Counted from the first letter of the stretch, positions 43,657 through 51,458 are shown. The stretch: 64,000 bases of DNA from JAEUMG01 sp046349315 (GCA_046349315.1 JAXMCQ010000012.1:1-64000); one strand, 5' to 3'. Program-made: numbers and translations. The notes: a model not told the origin generated them from the letters alone.

Positions 43657-44630
43657 GGCAGGGGTGGAAAGCTTGGCGCGAACGCCTGACTCTTCCCCTC
43701 TCCCCTTGTGGGAGGGGCGACGCGGGCCGAAGGCCCGAGGCGGGTGAGGGGGCAACGTGCCGCGACACGGACCTTGTGAGTTTGAAATGCCTCCCTCACC
43801 CGGCATGCTCGCGCATGCCGCCCTCTCCCACGGAGGGGAGAGGGTAAGCAACGGTAAATCAGTAAACGGATGAGTGCCCTACGACGCATGTCGTCGCGCG
43901 GCGGGTTTCCGAGGCGCGCGAGCCAGTCGCAGTCTTTGAGGATCTGGTCGACCTCGTGGATGTTCCGCTGGCGGTATCCGGGAGGCCGCCCAGAGCGCAA
44001 TGGGCCCGAGCGCTCAGGCCGGCGCTCGTCGAAGGGTTTGGCGTCCCAGCGGGCAAGCCGCAGGGCGTGGCGCGGGATGTCCTGAACCGCGTCCAGGACG
44101 GCGAGGAGGCGGCGGACCAGGTGCCTGGCACTGACCATGCCGTCATCGACCTTCTCTTCGACAACAGGCGCCAGCGGCGGAACTTGCGGCCGACCGAATT
44201 CGCGCATCATCTGATCCCAGGGAGAGAGAGGATCGCCGAGAACGCGGATGCGCGGCTCAGGGCCACGGAGCTTCTTCCTGAACCGGCGGCCCTGGCGCCT
44301 GATCGCATCGAAGAGGTTGAACAAGGGCCGGCGTTTGCGCTCAGGCTTGGCTTCACCTTCAATCTTGGTCTTGTCTGCGCGGGAGGTCCTTGGCTTCCCC
44401 GAAGCCGGACGCCGGGGCTTATGCTCGAGCACGATGTCACGCGCCGCGGCGACGATGAGCCGTCTCACCGCTAATTCCGCCGACCGCAGGATCTGGAGCA
44501 CGGAACGGTGGAGCGGCTTGGAGATCCTCTCGATCGAAACGCCTTCCGAGAGCCCGATCCTGGCAAACAGCGCCAAGACGACGCCCAAGAGCGGTACGCG
44601 CTTGCTTTCGATGGCCAATTCCCAGTTCAT
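43650..44630 (-). CDS. Conserved hypothetical protein with repeat-derived C-terminus
   Basis: 326 residues as read. The N-terminal 260 or so look like a protein conserved in Hyphomicrobiales (MNWELAIESKR, then SKPLHRSVLQILRSAELAVRRLIVAAARDIV, and later RHLVRRLLAVLDAVQDIPRHALRLARW with a GRPPGYRQRNIHEV segment). It is basic, with no membrane helix except possibly residues 12-30, and no known function. From about residue 260 the sequence (LPSPLRGRGRHARACRV onward) is simply the translation of the palindromic repeat at 43691-43846. The native stop codon seems to have been lost to, or displaced by, the repeat. Confidence 0.65.
   Translation of the reverse strand: MNWELAIESKRVPLLGVVLALFARIGLSEGVSIERISKPLHRSVLQILRSAELAVRRLIVAAARDIVLEHKPRRPASGKPRTSRADKTKIEGEAKPERKRRPLFNLFDAIRRQGRRFRKKLRGPEPRIRVLGDPLSPWDQMMREFGRPQVPPLAPVVEEKVDDGMVSARHLVRRLLAVLDAVQDIPRHALRLARWDAKPFDERRPERSGPLRSGRPPGYRQRNIHEVDQILKDCDWLARLGNPPRDDMRRRALIRLLIYRCLPSPLRGRGRHARACRVREAFQTHKVRVAARCPLTRLGPSARVAPPTRGEGKSQAFAPSFPPLPA
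43691..43846. repeat. GC-rich palindromic intergenic repeat, copy B
   Basis: Contains TTCCCCTCTCCCCTTGTGGG followed by AGGGGCGACGCGGGCCGAAG, matching copy A at 3771-3835, and a second hairpin half ending CCTCTCCCACGGAGGGGAGA. It overlaps the 3' end of the preceding minus-strand gene. Confidence 0.8.
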
Positions 44631-45055
44631 TCCCGCTCAATAGAACAGAAATGGAACTTCGTCAATCATAAAATTCGGGTGGCCTCCAATTTTTTGGTAC
44701 CTCTCTTTTTCGTCATCCCGGCGCTTCGCGCCACCCTCTCCCGCAAGGGGAGAGGGGAAGTTTGCGCCGTCGCTGCATCCACGGAGCGAGGGGAAAGTCT
44801 GTTGCGCTCGGGCCCGCGCGCAACAGCAATGGTGCGAAGTATCAAAACACCAGCGGCAAACTCGTTCCAGCCGAGGTTGCCGATGCAAGATGTTTCCGTG
44901 ACCGTGGCCATCGATAGTCAGTTGCCGAAACGAAATGTCGACCGTTTGCGACAAGTTTTCGTGATTAGCGAGCGGCTTGCGCGGGGAACCTTCAGGATAG
45001 CCTGACGTTTTCACCATGCACGAGCCATTGGCTCGCAAATGTCATGAGGTACGCA
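44631..45055. other. Gene-poor interval
   Basis: 425 bp without a supportable gene. It includes one short repeat copy (44711-44759). ORFs on both strands here lack start signals and read through the repeat, so none is called. Confidence 0.6.
44711..44759. repeat. GC-rich palindromic repeat, short copy C
   Basis: CGTCATCCCGGCGCTTCGCG followed by CCACCCTCTCCCGCAAGGGG and AGAGGGGAA. It shares the CCCTCTCCC-x-AGGGGAGAG hairpin with copies A and B and carries the GCGCTTCGCGC hairpin typical of such elements. In one frame it reads SPLAGEGGAKRR, a known repeat-derived peptide in alphaproteobacterial annotations. Confidence 0.7.
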
Positions 45056-45250
45056 ATGAACAACGAACGCGACAAAAACCCGTCACAGACGGGCAACGTC
45101 AATCGTGACCAACAGCAGCAGGGCGGGCAGAAGCCCGGCCAGTTCGACCGCGACAACCAACAGGGTGGGCAGAAGCCCGGCCAGTCTGACACTGACCGCC
45201 AGCATCAGCAGGGCGGCATGGATCGGGACAAGAATCCGACCAACCGCTAA
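45056..45250 (+). CDS. Hydrophilic Gln/Gly/Asp-rich repeat protein
   Basis: A 64-residue, entirely hydrophilic protein from the ATG at 45056 (GAGGT five bases upstream; an ATG at 45044 is the alternative). It consists of imperfect 15-residue repeats of the form QQGGQKPGQ-Phe/Ser-Asp-Arg/Thr-Asp-x, bounded by MNNERDKNPSQTGN and MDRDKNPTNR. It should be disordered and recalls small stress-induced hydrophilins. A clean Rho-independent terminator follows 21 bp after the stop, so it is monocistronic. Function not known. Confidence 0.75.
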   Translation: MNNERDKNPSQTGNVNRDQQQQGGQKPGQFDRDNQQGGQKPGQSDTDRQHQQGGMDRDKNPTNR

Positions 45251-45271
45251 GTCGAACATACTCTGTTTAAG

Positions 45272-45299
45272 GCCGCCCTTTTTTGGGCGGCTTTTCTTT
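45272..45299 (+). terminator. Rho-independent terminator
   Basis: Arms GCCGCCC (45272-45278) and GGGCGGC (45285-45291) around a six-T loop, then TTTTCTTT. It ends the hydrophilic-repeat gene. Confidence 0.9.
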
Positions 45300-45404
45300 G
45301 CCGCGTGAAGTTTAGCGCGATTGCGCTATAATGCGCGTGGGCCGGCGAACCGATTTGCGTTAATGTTCGGTTGGGATTCGGGGCAATCTTTGCGGGCTTC
45401 CTGC

Positions 45405-45698
45405 ATGGATTCGGAGCAGGGCAACGCGCGACGCAACGTCAGGCGACGCACGTTGAAGAATGGCAAAATCGTACTTCCTGGTTCTTGGGGAACTTACGAT
45501 TGCATCATCAAGGACGTCAGCGATTCAGGCGCCCGTCTTCGCCTGGCGGGTGAGGGTGCAATTTTGCCCACCGAGTTCGATCTGGTCTTCGTGACCGAGG
45601 CGCTTACCTATCCCGTCCATCTGCGATGGCGGCGCGACCAGGAGTGCGGTGTCGAGTTCTCCGGTCCGCCGCGAAAATCTACGGGGCGGGGGCGCTGA
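45405..45698 (+). CDS. PilZ-domain protein (c-di-GMP receptor)
   Basis: 97 residues from the ATG at 45405; in-frame ATGs at 45363 and 45321 are possible. Both PilZ ligand motifs are present: the arginine cluster RRNVRRR early, and DVSDSGARLRL (Asp-x-Ser-x-x-Gly) about 25 residues later, followed by the barrel ending LRWRRDQECGVEFSG. A single PilZ domain with both motifs predicts c-di-GMP binding. Its 3' end overlaps the convergent gene by 20 bp. Partner unknown. Confidence 0.88.
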   Translation: MDSEQGNARRNVRRRTLKNGKIVLPGSWGTYDCIIKDVSDSGARLRLAGEGAILPTEFDLVFVTEALTYPVHLRWRRDQECGVEFSGPPRKSTGRGR

Positions 45699-46185
45699 CC
45701 TGGAGATCGTTGGCTTGTTTCGCGAGTGCCGGCTGAATCATGCCGGCCGCGTCATCCGGTGCTTCAGCCTTCGGCAGCGACGCTGCCTGGGACGCCTTGA
45801 TCGCGGTGTCCGGCAATGAGTTTAGTTCCAGATTCGCAGGTTCAGCCGCCGGTCGTTCGCGGAGTATCGCAAGAGCGTAGAGGCTGCGGTCGAATTTCCC
45901 CGCGGTCCGCTTATGGGTCTTGCACCATTCTTTGAAAGGGTCCGGTCTCACCGGGACACGTTCATAGGGCCAGCCATAGCTCTCGGCGAGTTTCAGGTTC
46001 TTGTCGAAGAGCTCGACCCATTTCTCGTAAGTCGGCACGCCGCAATCCACGACCTGCCATTGCGGCCAATCCTCTTCCAGAATCCAGGGAAGGGCGAGCT
46101 TTGGAGGAGTTCGTGTCACGTGCCGCTCGTGATGGTTGCCTCGCGAGGATTGTTGCCAATATCGGTTTGATTCGCCCTGCGCCAA
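45679..46185 (-). CDS. Hypothetical protein
   Basis: 168 residues if the TTG at 46185 is used; a GTG at 46119 would give 146. No family is recognised with confidence. The central part is Trp-rich (PWILEEDWPQWQVVDCGVPTYEKWVELF), followed by YGWPYERVPVRPDPFKEWCKTHKR, then an Ala/Pro-rich low-complexity tail (EAPDDAAGMIQPALAKQ). There is no signal peptide or membrane helix. It sits between a LysR gene and the convergent PilZ gene. Confidence 0.65.
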   Translation of the reverse strand: MAQGESNRYWQQSSRGNHHERHVTRTPPKLALPWILEEDWPQWQVVDCGVPTYEKWVELFDKNLKLAESYGWPYERVPVRPDPFKEWCKTHKRTAGKFDRSLYALAILRERPAAEPANLELNSLPDTAIKASQAASLPKAEAPDDAAGMIQPALAKQANDLQVSAPAP

Positions 46186-46208
46186 TGTGACTCAGGCTGC
46201 GGCGCCGA

Positions 46209-47123
46209 TTACACGGAGATGCCGGCACCGCTGAAGGAGAGGCTAAGAAATTCGTGTAACGTTCGGGTGGCAGGCGATTGCCGCTCGGCGCGATTCCAGG
46301 CAAGCCCGACATCCATGGTCGGGATGTCAGCCGTCACATTGCGCAATTCGATCCGCTGCCCTTCGAGCGACCACGGGCGGTAGACCATGTCCGAAAGAAT
46401 GGTGACGCCCATGCCATCGGCGACCATGCTGCGCACGGCCTCGACGGATGAGGTTCGAAAAATCACACGCGGCTTGAGGTTGGCCGGCCGCCAGTATCGC
46501 GCCGCGGTCTGACCGGCCTCGTCTACGGTCAGCATGACATAAGGCAGCTTGGCCACATCTTCGAGGGTGATGGTTTCAGCGGTCAGAAGCGGGTGTTCGA
46601 CGGGGAGCCAGAGCCGGCGCCGAGAGCGCACCAGGATTTCATGGGCGAGCCGCTTGCGATCCTGCAAGTTGGAGACGAGCATGACGGCGAGGTCGATGGT
46701 GCCATCGAGCAGGCCGGTCTCGATCTCGGCGCGGGGCATTTCGAGGATCTCGGCGCGAATCCGGGGATGGCTGCGGGTGAAGCGGGTGAAGTGACGCGGC
46801 AGGAAATAGCCCGCAACAGTGTAGGACACGCCAATCCGGACGCTTCCCGACAAGGCAGGGTCCTCCGTCAAGGGCGCGCTTTCCGCGGCATTGACCGCCG
46901 CCATGATGCTGCGGGCGTGATGCAGGAAACGGGCGCCCTCGGCGGTGAGCGATACGCCTGACGGCTGGCGGCGGAAGAGCGCCACTCCCAGATTGTCCTC
47001 GAGATGCTTCACGGCGGCGGTAATGGCCGATTGCGAGACATTGAGCGCAATTCCCGCCTGCGAAATCTGGCCTGAGTCGGCGGTGGCGATGAAATAGCGG
47101 ACCTGCTTGATTGAAAATCCCAC
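46209..47123 (-). CDS. LysR-family transcriptional regulator
   Basis: 304 residues: an N-terminal winged helix (MGFSIKQVRYFIATADSGQI, then NVSQSAITAAVKHLEDNLGVALFRR at about 25-55) and a periplasmic-binding-like effector domain (VRIGVSYTVAGYFLPRHFTRF, then VAKLPYVMLTVDEAG). It is divergent from pxpA with a 118-bp spacer containing an inverted repeat ATTGT-N6-ACAAT. It is the likely activator of the oxoprolinase/biotin/hydantoinase operon, responding to a pathway substrate. Confidence 0.92.
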   Translation of the reverse strand: MGFSIKQVRYFIATADSGQISQAGIALNVSQSAITAAVKHLEDNLGVALFRRQPSGVSLTAEGARFLHHARSIMAAVNAAESAPLTEDPALSGSVRIGVSYTVAGYFLPRHFTRFTRSHPRIRAEILEMPRAEIETGLLDGTIDLAVMLVSNLQDRKRLAHEILVRSRRRLWLPVEHPLLTAETITLEDVAKLPYVMLTVDEAGQTAARYWRPANLKPRVIFRTSSVEAVRSMVADGMGVTILSDMVYRPWSLEGQRIELRNVTADIPTMDVGLAWNRAERQSPATRTLHEFLSLSFSGAGISV

Positions 47124-47153
47124 TATCGATTTTCCAAATGCTGCGATGCACGA

Positions 47154-47169
47154 ATTGTGATTTTACAAT
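47154..47169. promoter_or_regulatory. LysR operator candidate
   Basis: ATTGTGATTTTACAAT, a 5-bp inverted repeat separated by six bases, which satisfies the LysR T-N11-A pattern (T47155, A47167). It is located between the LysR gene start (47123) and pxpA (47242). Confidence 0.6.
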
Positions 47170-47241
47170 ACGGCCGTCCTGACGCAAGAATTGGGTTTGT
47201 GCATAGCGGCAAGAGAACCGCAGGCACGGGGAGGTGGGCTT

Positions 47242-47970
47242 GTGACGGTCATCAATTGTGACATGGGAGAGGCTTTTGGCCTCTATAGGATGGGCGACGA
47301 TGAGGGCTTGATGCCGCTTATCGGAGTGGCCAATGTCGCTTGCGGATTCCACGCGTCAGACTTCAACCATATGCGGACGACGGTGCGCCTGGCGAAAAAG
47401 CATGGCGTGAAGGTCGGTGCGCATCCTTCGCTTCCCGACCTGCAAGGTTTCGGGCGGCGCGAGATGAAGATCGGCCGCGAGGAACTCACCAACTGCATCA
47501 TTTATCAGGTGGGCGCACTCAAGGGTTTCCTCGATGCCGAGGGAATGACGCTCAACCACATCAAGCCGCACGGCGCTCTCTACGGGATGGCGGCACGGAT
47601 GGAAGACGTGGCGCATGCCGTATGCGATGCCAACGACCTCTACCGCGTGCCATTGATGGGCATGATCAACACCTATCACGAGAAAATCTATCGCGAGCGC
47701 GGGCACAGATTCATCGCCGAGTTCTATGCCGATCTCGACTATCGCGACGACGGCAGCCTCATCATCACGCGCGAGCATGAGGCAAAGGATCCTGCCGAAG
47801 CCGCCGCGAAATGCGTGCGGGCGATCCGCGAAGGCAAGGTAAAGAGCGTGGGCGGCAAGGATGTCGCGGTGGGTGCTGATGCGATCTGCGTCCATTCCGA
47901 CACGCCCAACGCCGTCGCCATCGCGCAAGCGGTGAAGAACGCCGTTACGCCTTACCTCGACGCCGCCTGA
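47242..47970 (+). CDS. pxpA: 5-oxoprolinase subunit A (LamB/YcsF family)
   Basis: 242 residues from a GTG at 47242, chosen because GGGGAGG lies seven bases upstream and the protein then begins at the conserved VTVINCDMGEAFG. It has the LamB/YcsF polysaccharide-deacetylase-like fold with NVACGFHASD, KVGAHPSLPDLQGFGRR, HIKPHGALYGMAA and FYADLDYRDDGSLI. PxpA is the hydrolytic subunit that works with PxpB and PxpC in ATP-dependent opening of 5-oxoproline. Here a biotin carrier and biotin carboxylase separate it from pxpB and pxpC, so the true substrate may be another cyclic amide. Confidence 0.9.
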   Translation: MTVINCDMGEAFGLYRMGDDEGLMPLIGVANVACGFHASDFNHMRTTVRLAKKHGVKVGAHPSLPDLQGFGRREMKIGREELTNCIIYQVGALKGFLDAEGMTLNHIKPHGALYGMAARMEDVAHAVCDANDLYRVPLMGMINTYHEKIYRERGHRFIAEFYADLDYRDDGSLIITREHEAKDPAEAAAKCVRAIREGKVKSVGGKDVAVGADAICVHSDTPNAVAIAQAVKNAVTPYLDAA

Positions 47971-47988
47971 GTTTCAGCGAGGACGACC

Positions 47989-48225
47989 ATGCCGAAGCAA
48001 CTGCTCTCACCACTCCCCGGTACCTTCTATCGCCGCCCGTCACCGGACAAGCCTGTTTACAAGTCGGAGGGGGACACAGTCGCCGTCGGCGATGTCATCG
48101 GCCTCGTCGAGGTGATGAAGTCCTTTACCGAGGTGAAGGCCGAGTTTGCCGGAAAGATCACCAAGTTCATTGCTGAAAATGAAGAACCCGTCATGGCGGG
48201 CCAGCCGCTTGCCGAGATCGGCTGA
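47989..48225 (+). CDS. Biotin carboxyl carrier-like subunit
   Basis: A 78-residue stand-alone biotinyl domain. The attachment lysine is K44 in LVEVMKSFTEVKAEF, a variant of the usual AMKM sequence. The flanking hammerhead strands (SEGDTVAVGDVIG and GKITKFIAENEEPVMAGQPLAEIG) are complete. It lacks the N-terminal Pro/Ala linker of acetyl-CoA carboxylase AccB, so it is probably a dedicated carrier for the next gene, 3 bp downstream. The VMKS context is typical of carriers in pxp-type clusters. Confidence 0.9.
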   Translation: MPKQLLSPLPGTFYRRPSPDKPVYKSEGDTVAVGDVIGLVEVMKSFTEVKAEFAGKITKFIAENEEPVMAGQPLAEIG

Positions 48226-48228
48226 GTC

Positions 48229-49596
48229 ATGGCGATCGGCAAGCTCCTGATCGCCAATCGTGGCGAGATCGCCGTGCGCATCATCCGCGCGGCCGGGGAG
48301 CTTGGCATCAAGACGGTTCAGGCGCACAGCACGGCCGATGCGGACTCGCTCGCCGTCCGGATGGCCGATGAGGCGGTTGAAATCGGGCCGCCACACGCGG
48401 CGAAATCCTATCTCAATGTCGAAGCCATATTGGCGGCGGCACGAAAGTCCGGCGCCGATGCGGTTCATCCGGGCTACGGCTTTCTGGCGGAGAATGCGAA
48501 TTTCGCAGATGCGGTTACTGCCGCCGGCCTGATTTTCGTCGGGCCATCGGGCGATGCCATCCGGATCATGGGCGACAAGGTTGCAGCGCGCGCGGCGGCC
48601 GAGGCGGCAGGCGTTCCCGTCGTGCCCGGATCGGACGGGCGGGTCGATGAGCCTGAGCGCGCCCGCATTGTCGCTCGCGCGATCGGTTTTCCGGTGATGA
48701 TCAAGGCGGCGGCGGGCGGCGGCGGCCGCGGCATCCGCATCGCCCATGACCAGGCGGAATTCGACAGTCTCATGCCGCAGGCGAGTGCGGAGGCAAAGGC
48801 AGCCTTTGGCGATGGCGGTCTCTATATCGAGAAGGTCATCGAGAAGGCGCGTCACATCGAAGTGCAGATCCTCGGTGACGGCAAGCGCGCAATCCACTGT
48901 TTTGAGCGCGAATGCTCGCTGCAGCGGCGGCGGCAGAAAGTTTGGGAAGAGGCACCATCCGTGGTCCTCCCCCAGTCGGTACGCGAAAAGCTGTGCGCTT
49001 CTGCAGTCGCCCTGGCCGAGTCGGTGAACTATCGCGGCGCCGGAACGCTCGAATACCTCTATGACGATGAAACGCAGAAATTCTACTTCATCGAGATGAA
49101 TACGCGGATCCAGGTCGAGCATCCCGTTACCGAGATGATCACCGGGCTTGATCTGGTGCGCGAAATGATCCGGGTCGCGGCGGGCGAGCCGCTGCGCATT
49201 TCGCAAGATGGTGTAAGAATTACCGGACATGCGATCGAAGTCCGCATCAATGCGGAGGATCCGGCCAAGAACTTCATGCCGGCTCCCGGAACCATCGCCT
49301 CCTTGCGTATTCCGGGTGGCCCCGGAACACGGTTCGATACATTGCTTTACCAGGGATACCAGGTGCCCCCATTCTACGATTCATTGCTGGGCAAGCTCAT
49401 CGTCTGGGACGAGACGCGCGGTGCAGCGCTCGATCGCATGGTGCGGGCGCTCGGTGAACTCGAGATTGGCGGCATCAAGACGACTAAGCCATTGCATCAA
49501 GTGTTGGCGGTGGACCCGGAGGTGCGGGCGGGGCGATTTCATACGCGCTGGCTCGAGCCCTGGCTTGAGCAGAATGTAGAGAAGATGATTGCGTGA
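48229..49596 (+). CDS. Biotin carboxylase subunit (AccC-like)
   Basis: A 455-residue ATP-grasp enzyme that carboxylates biotin with bicarbonate and ATP. The N-terminal LLIANRGEIAVRIIRAA, the glycine loop IKAAAGGGGRGIRI, the bicarbonate/biotin site EMNTRIQVEHPVTE and the C-terminal barrel with EVRINAEDP are all intact. Length matches AccC. No carboxyltransferase of the acetyl-CoA type (AccA/AccD) or propionyl type is nearby. The candidate carboxyltransferase is instead the PxpB/PxpC pair encoded immediately downstream, as in urea carboxylase. Its stop lies 16 bp before the pxpB start. Confidence 0.92.
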   Translation: MAIGKLLIANRGEIAVRIIRAAGELGIKTVQAHSTADADSLAVRMADEAVEIGPPHAAKSYLNVEAILAAARKSGADAVHPGYGFLAENANFADAVTAAGLIFVGPSGDAIRIMGDKVAARAAAEAAGVPVVPGSDGRVDEPERARIVARAIGFPVMIKAAAGGGGRGIRIAHDQAEFDSLMPQASAEAKAAFGDGGLYIEKVIEKARHIEVQILGDGKRAIHCFERECSLQRRRQKVWEEAPSVVLPQSVREKLCASAVALAESVNYRGAGTLEYLYDDETQKFYFIEMNTRIQVEHPVTEMITGLDLVREMIRVAAGEPLRISQDGVRITGHAIEVRINAEDPAKNFMPAPGTIASLRIPGGPGTRFDTLLYQGYQVPPFYDSLLGKLIVWDETRGAALDRMVRALGELEIGGIKTTKPLHQVLAVDPEVRAGRFHTRWLEPWLEQNVEKMIA

Positions 49597-49612
49597 GGGA
49601 GATGGGCGGTCC

Positions 49613-50488
49613 ATGAAGACGCGATATTCTTACGGGGGCGATGAACATATCTTCGTCGAGTGCGATGAAGAAATGTCGCTCGAGGCTTTCTTCAAATCTT
49701 TGTCGACAACGACCGCCATTCGAAAGGCAAAGATCAAGGGCGTCACTGAAGTGTGTCCGGCGAACGCGTCCTTCCAGGTCAAGTTCGATCCCGACAAGAT
49801 CAAGCCGTCCGATATGCTGAAAGAGCTGAAGGCGCTGGAAAAGGCGGCGAGCAAGGGCAAGTCGACCATCAAGACGCGGATCATCGAAATTCCGGTGCTC
49901 TACAATGATCCGTGGACGCATGAGACGCTGATGCGGTTTCGCGAGCGCCACCAGGATCCCAATTCGACGGACATCGAATACACGGCGCGCATCAACAATC
50001 TCGACGGGGTCGACGGATTCATCAAGGCCCATTCGGGGGCGCCATGGTTCGTTTCCATGGTGGGCTTCGTCGCCGGTCTGCCGTTTCTCTATCAGATGGT
50101 CGATCGGAAGCGGCAGATCCAGTCGCCCAAGTATCTGCGGCCGCGAACCGATACGCCGAAACTGACCGTCGGCCATGGCGGCTGCTTCGGCTGCATCTAT
50201 TCGGTGCGGGGTGCCGGCGGCTACCAGATGTTCGGCATCACGCCGATGCCGATTTACGATCCCAATCAGAAGATCAAGTATCTCAAGGATTTCATGTGCC
50301 TCTTCAAGCCGGGGGACATCGTCAAGTGGAAGCCGATCGATCGGGAGGAGTATGACCACACGGTCGCGGCGGTGGAGAAAGGCCGCTTCAACCCGCGCAT
50401 GGCGGAGGTGACCTTCTCGCTCGATGAGTTCAACAAGGACATGGACGGCTATAATGCCAAGCTGATGGGGGCGCTCAATGGCCGTTAA
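49613..50488 (+). CDS. pxpB: 5-oxoprolinase subunit B (KipI/AHS1 family)
   Basis: 291 residues from the ATG at 49613, preceded by GGGAGATGGG. The AHS1 (carboxyltransferase C/D subdomain 1) fold is recognisable from SYGGDEHIFVECDEEMS, ILYNDPWTHE-like core (here IPVLYNDPWTHETLMRF) and PWFVSMVGFVAGLPFLYQM, plus GHGGCFGCIYSVRGAGGYQMFGITPMPIYD near the C-terminus. It is longer than KipI (about 240 residues) by a central segment. AHS1 and AHS2 together equal the carboxyltransferase domain of urea carboxylase. The next gene overlaps by 11 bp. Confidence 0.9.
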   Translation: MKTRYSYGGDEHIFVECDEEMSLEAFFKSLSTTTAIRKAKIKGVTEVCPANASFQVKFDPDKIKPSDMLKELKALEKAASKGKSTIKTRIIEIPVLYNDPWTHETLMRFRERHQDPNSTDIEYTARINNLDGVDGFIKAHSGAPWFVSMVGFVAGLPFLYQMVDRKRQIQSPKYLRPRTDTPKLTVGHGGCFGCIYSVRGAGGYQMFGITPMPIYDPNQKIKYLKDFMCLFKPGDIVKWKPIDREEYDHTVAAVEKGRFNPRMAEVTFSLDEFNKDMDGYNAKLMGALNGR

Positions 50489-51446
50489 AGTCGTCAAGCC
50501 GGGCCTTTCCACCACGGTGCAGGATCTTGGCCGGCCGGGGTATTATCACATCGGCATCCCGCTTTCCGGCGGCATGGACCGCCTGGCGCTCAAGGCTGCG
50601 AATTTGCTGGTCGGCAACAAGGAGGGCGCTGCGGTTCTCGAAGCGGTGTTCATGGGGCCGGAGCTGCAATTCACCGATGACGCAACAGTCGCGGTGGCAG
50701 GTGCCGAACTTCCTCCCAAGGTCGATGGCGAGGTGCGCCCGACCTGGACTTCATTCAAGGTCAAGAAGGGCCAGACGCTCTCCTTCGACTTCCTCAAGAA
50801 AGGTGCGCGCGCCTATATTGCGATTTCGGGCGGCGTCGACGTTCCCGTGGTGCTTGGCTCTCGCTCGACCTACACGCTGGGCGCACTTGGCGGCTTCAAG
50901 GGTCGCAAGCTCGAGGCGGGCGACAAGCTTCCGCTCGGCAAGGGTAGGGCGGCCAAAGAAGGCCGAACGATCCCCGACAAGCTGAGACGTTTGCCGAGCA
51001 TGCCGACAGAATTGCGCATGCTCCCCGGTCTCTATTGGCATCGCATCACCGATGCCGCGGGGCGGCAGTTCCTCGAAGATACATGGAAGGTAGCACCGGA
51101 AGCGGATCGCATTGGCTATCGCTTCAAGGGCGGCAAGCCGCTTGAATTCGTGCCGCGCGAACAGCCTTTCGGTGCCGGCTCCGATCCTTCGAACATCGTC
51201 GATGCCTGCTACCCTTACGGATCGATCCAGGTGCCTGGCGGCACCGAGCCGATCGTTCTGCATCGCGATGCGGTGTCGGGCGGGGGCTATTTCATGGTCG
51301 GCACCGTGATCTCGGCTGATATGGATCTGATCGGTCAACTGCAGCCGCACACGCCAGCTCGCTTCGTTGAAGTGAGCATGGCGCAGGCGCTCAAGGCGCG
51401 CAAAGATCGCGCCGGTCTTCTTAACAAAATCCGTGCTTCTTTGTGA
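50478..51446 (+). CDS. pxpC: 5-oxoprolinase subunit C (KipA/AHS2 family)
   Basis: A 322-residue AHS2 protein. It starts with the conserved VVKPGLSTTVQDLGRPGYYHIGIPLSGGMD, includes FDFLKKGARAYIAISGGVDVPVVLGSRSTYTLGALGGFKGR, and ends with the typical VGTVISADMDLIGQLQPHTPARFVEV. These match the C-terminal half of the urea carboxylase carboxyltransferase domain. Translational coupling with pxpB (11-bp overlap) fits a 1:1 complex. Together with the upstream carrier and carboxylase it could complete a biotin-dependent carboxylase. Confidence 0.92.
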   Translation: MAVKVVKPGLSTTVQDLGRPGYYHIGIPLSGGMDRLALKAANLLVGNKEGAAVLEAVFMGPELQFTDDATVAVAGAELPPKVDGEVRPTWTSFKVKKGQTLSFDFLKKGARAYIAISGGVDVPVVLGSRSTYTLGALGGFKGRKLEAGDKLPLGKGRAAKEGRTIPDKLRRLPSMPTELRMLPGLYWHRITDAAGRQFLEDTWKVAPEADRIGYRFKGGKPLEFVPREQPFGAGSDPSNIVDACYPYGSIQVPGGTEPIVLHRDAVSGGGYFMVGTVISADMDLIGQLQPHTPARFVEVSMAQALKARKDRAGLLNKIRASL

Positions 51447-51458
51447 GGGGAACAAGAC

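Noticed and set aside
44508..45005. ORFs in both strands between the repeat-tailed gene and the hydrophilic repeat gene
   Set aside because: They overlap known features, read through repeat copy C and lack ribosome binding sites.
45110..45190. Short direct repeats that might look like a CRISPR array
   Set aside because: Only about two and a half units, in frame, encoding protein repeats; no spacers of constant length and no cas genes.
47242..51446. Urea amidolyase or acetyl-CoA carboxylase operon
   Set aside because: No allophanate hydrolase amidase gene and no AccA/AccD-type carboxyltransferase; presence of pxpA and hyuAB points to cyclic amides.
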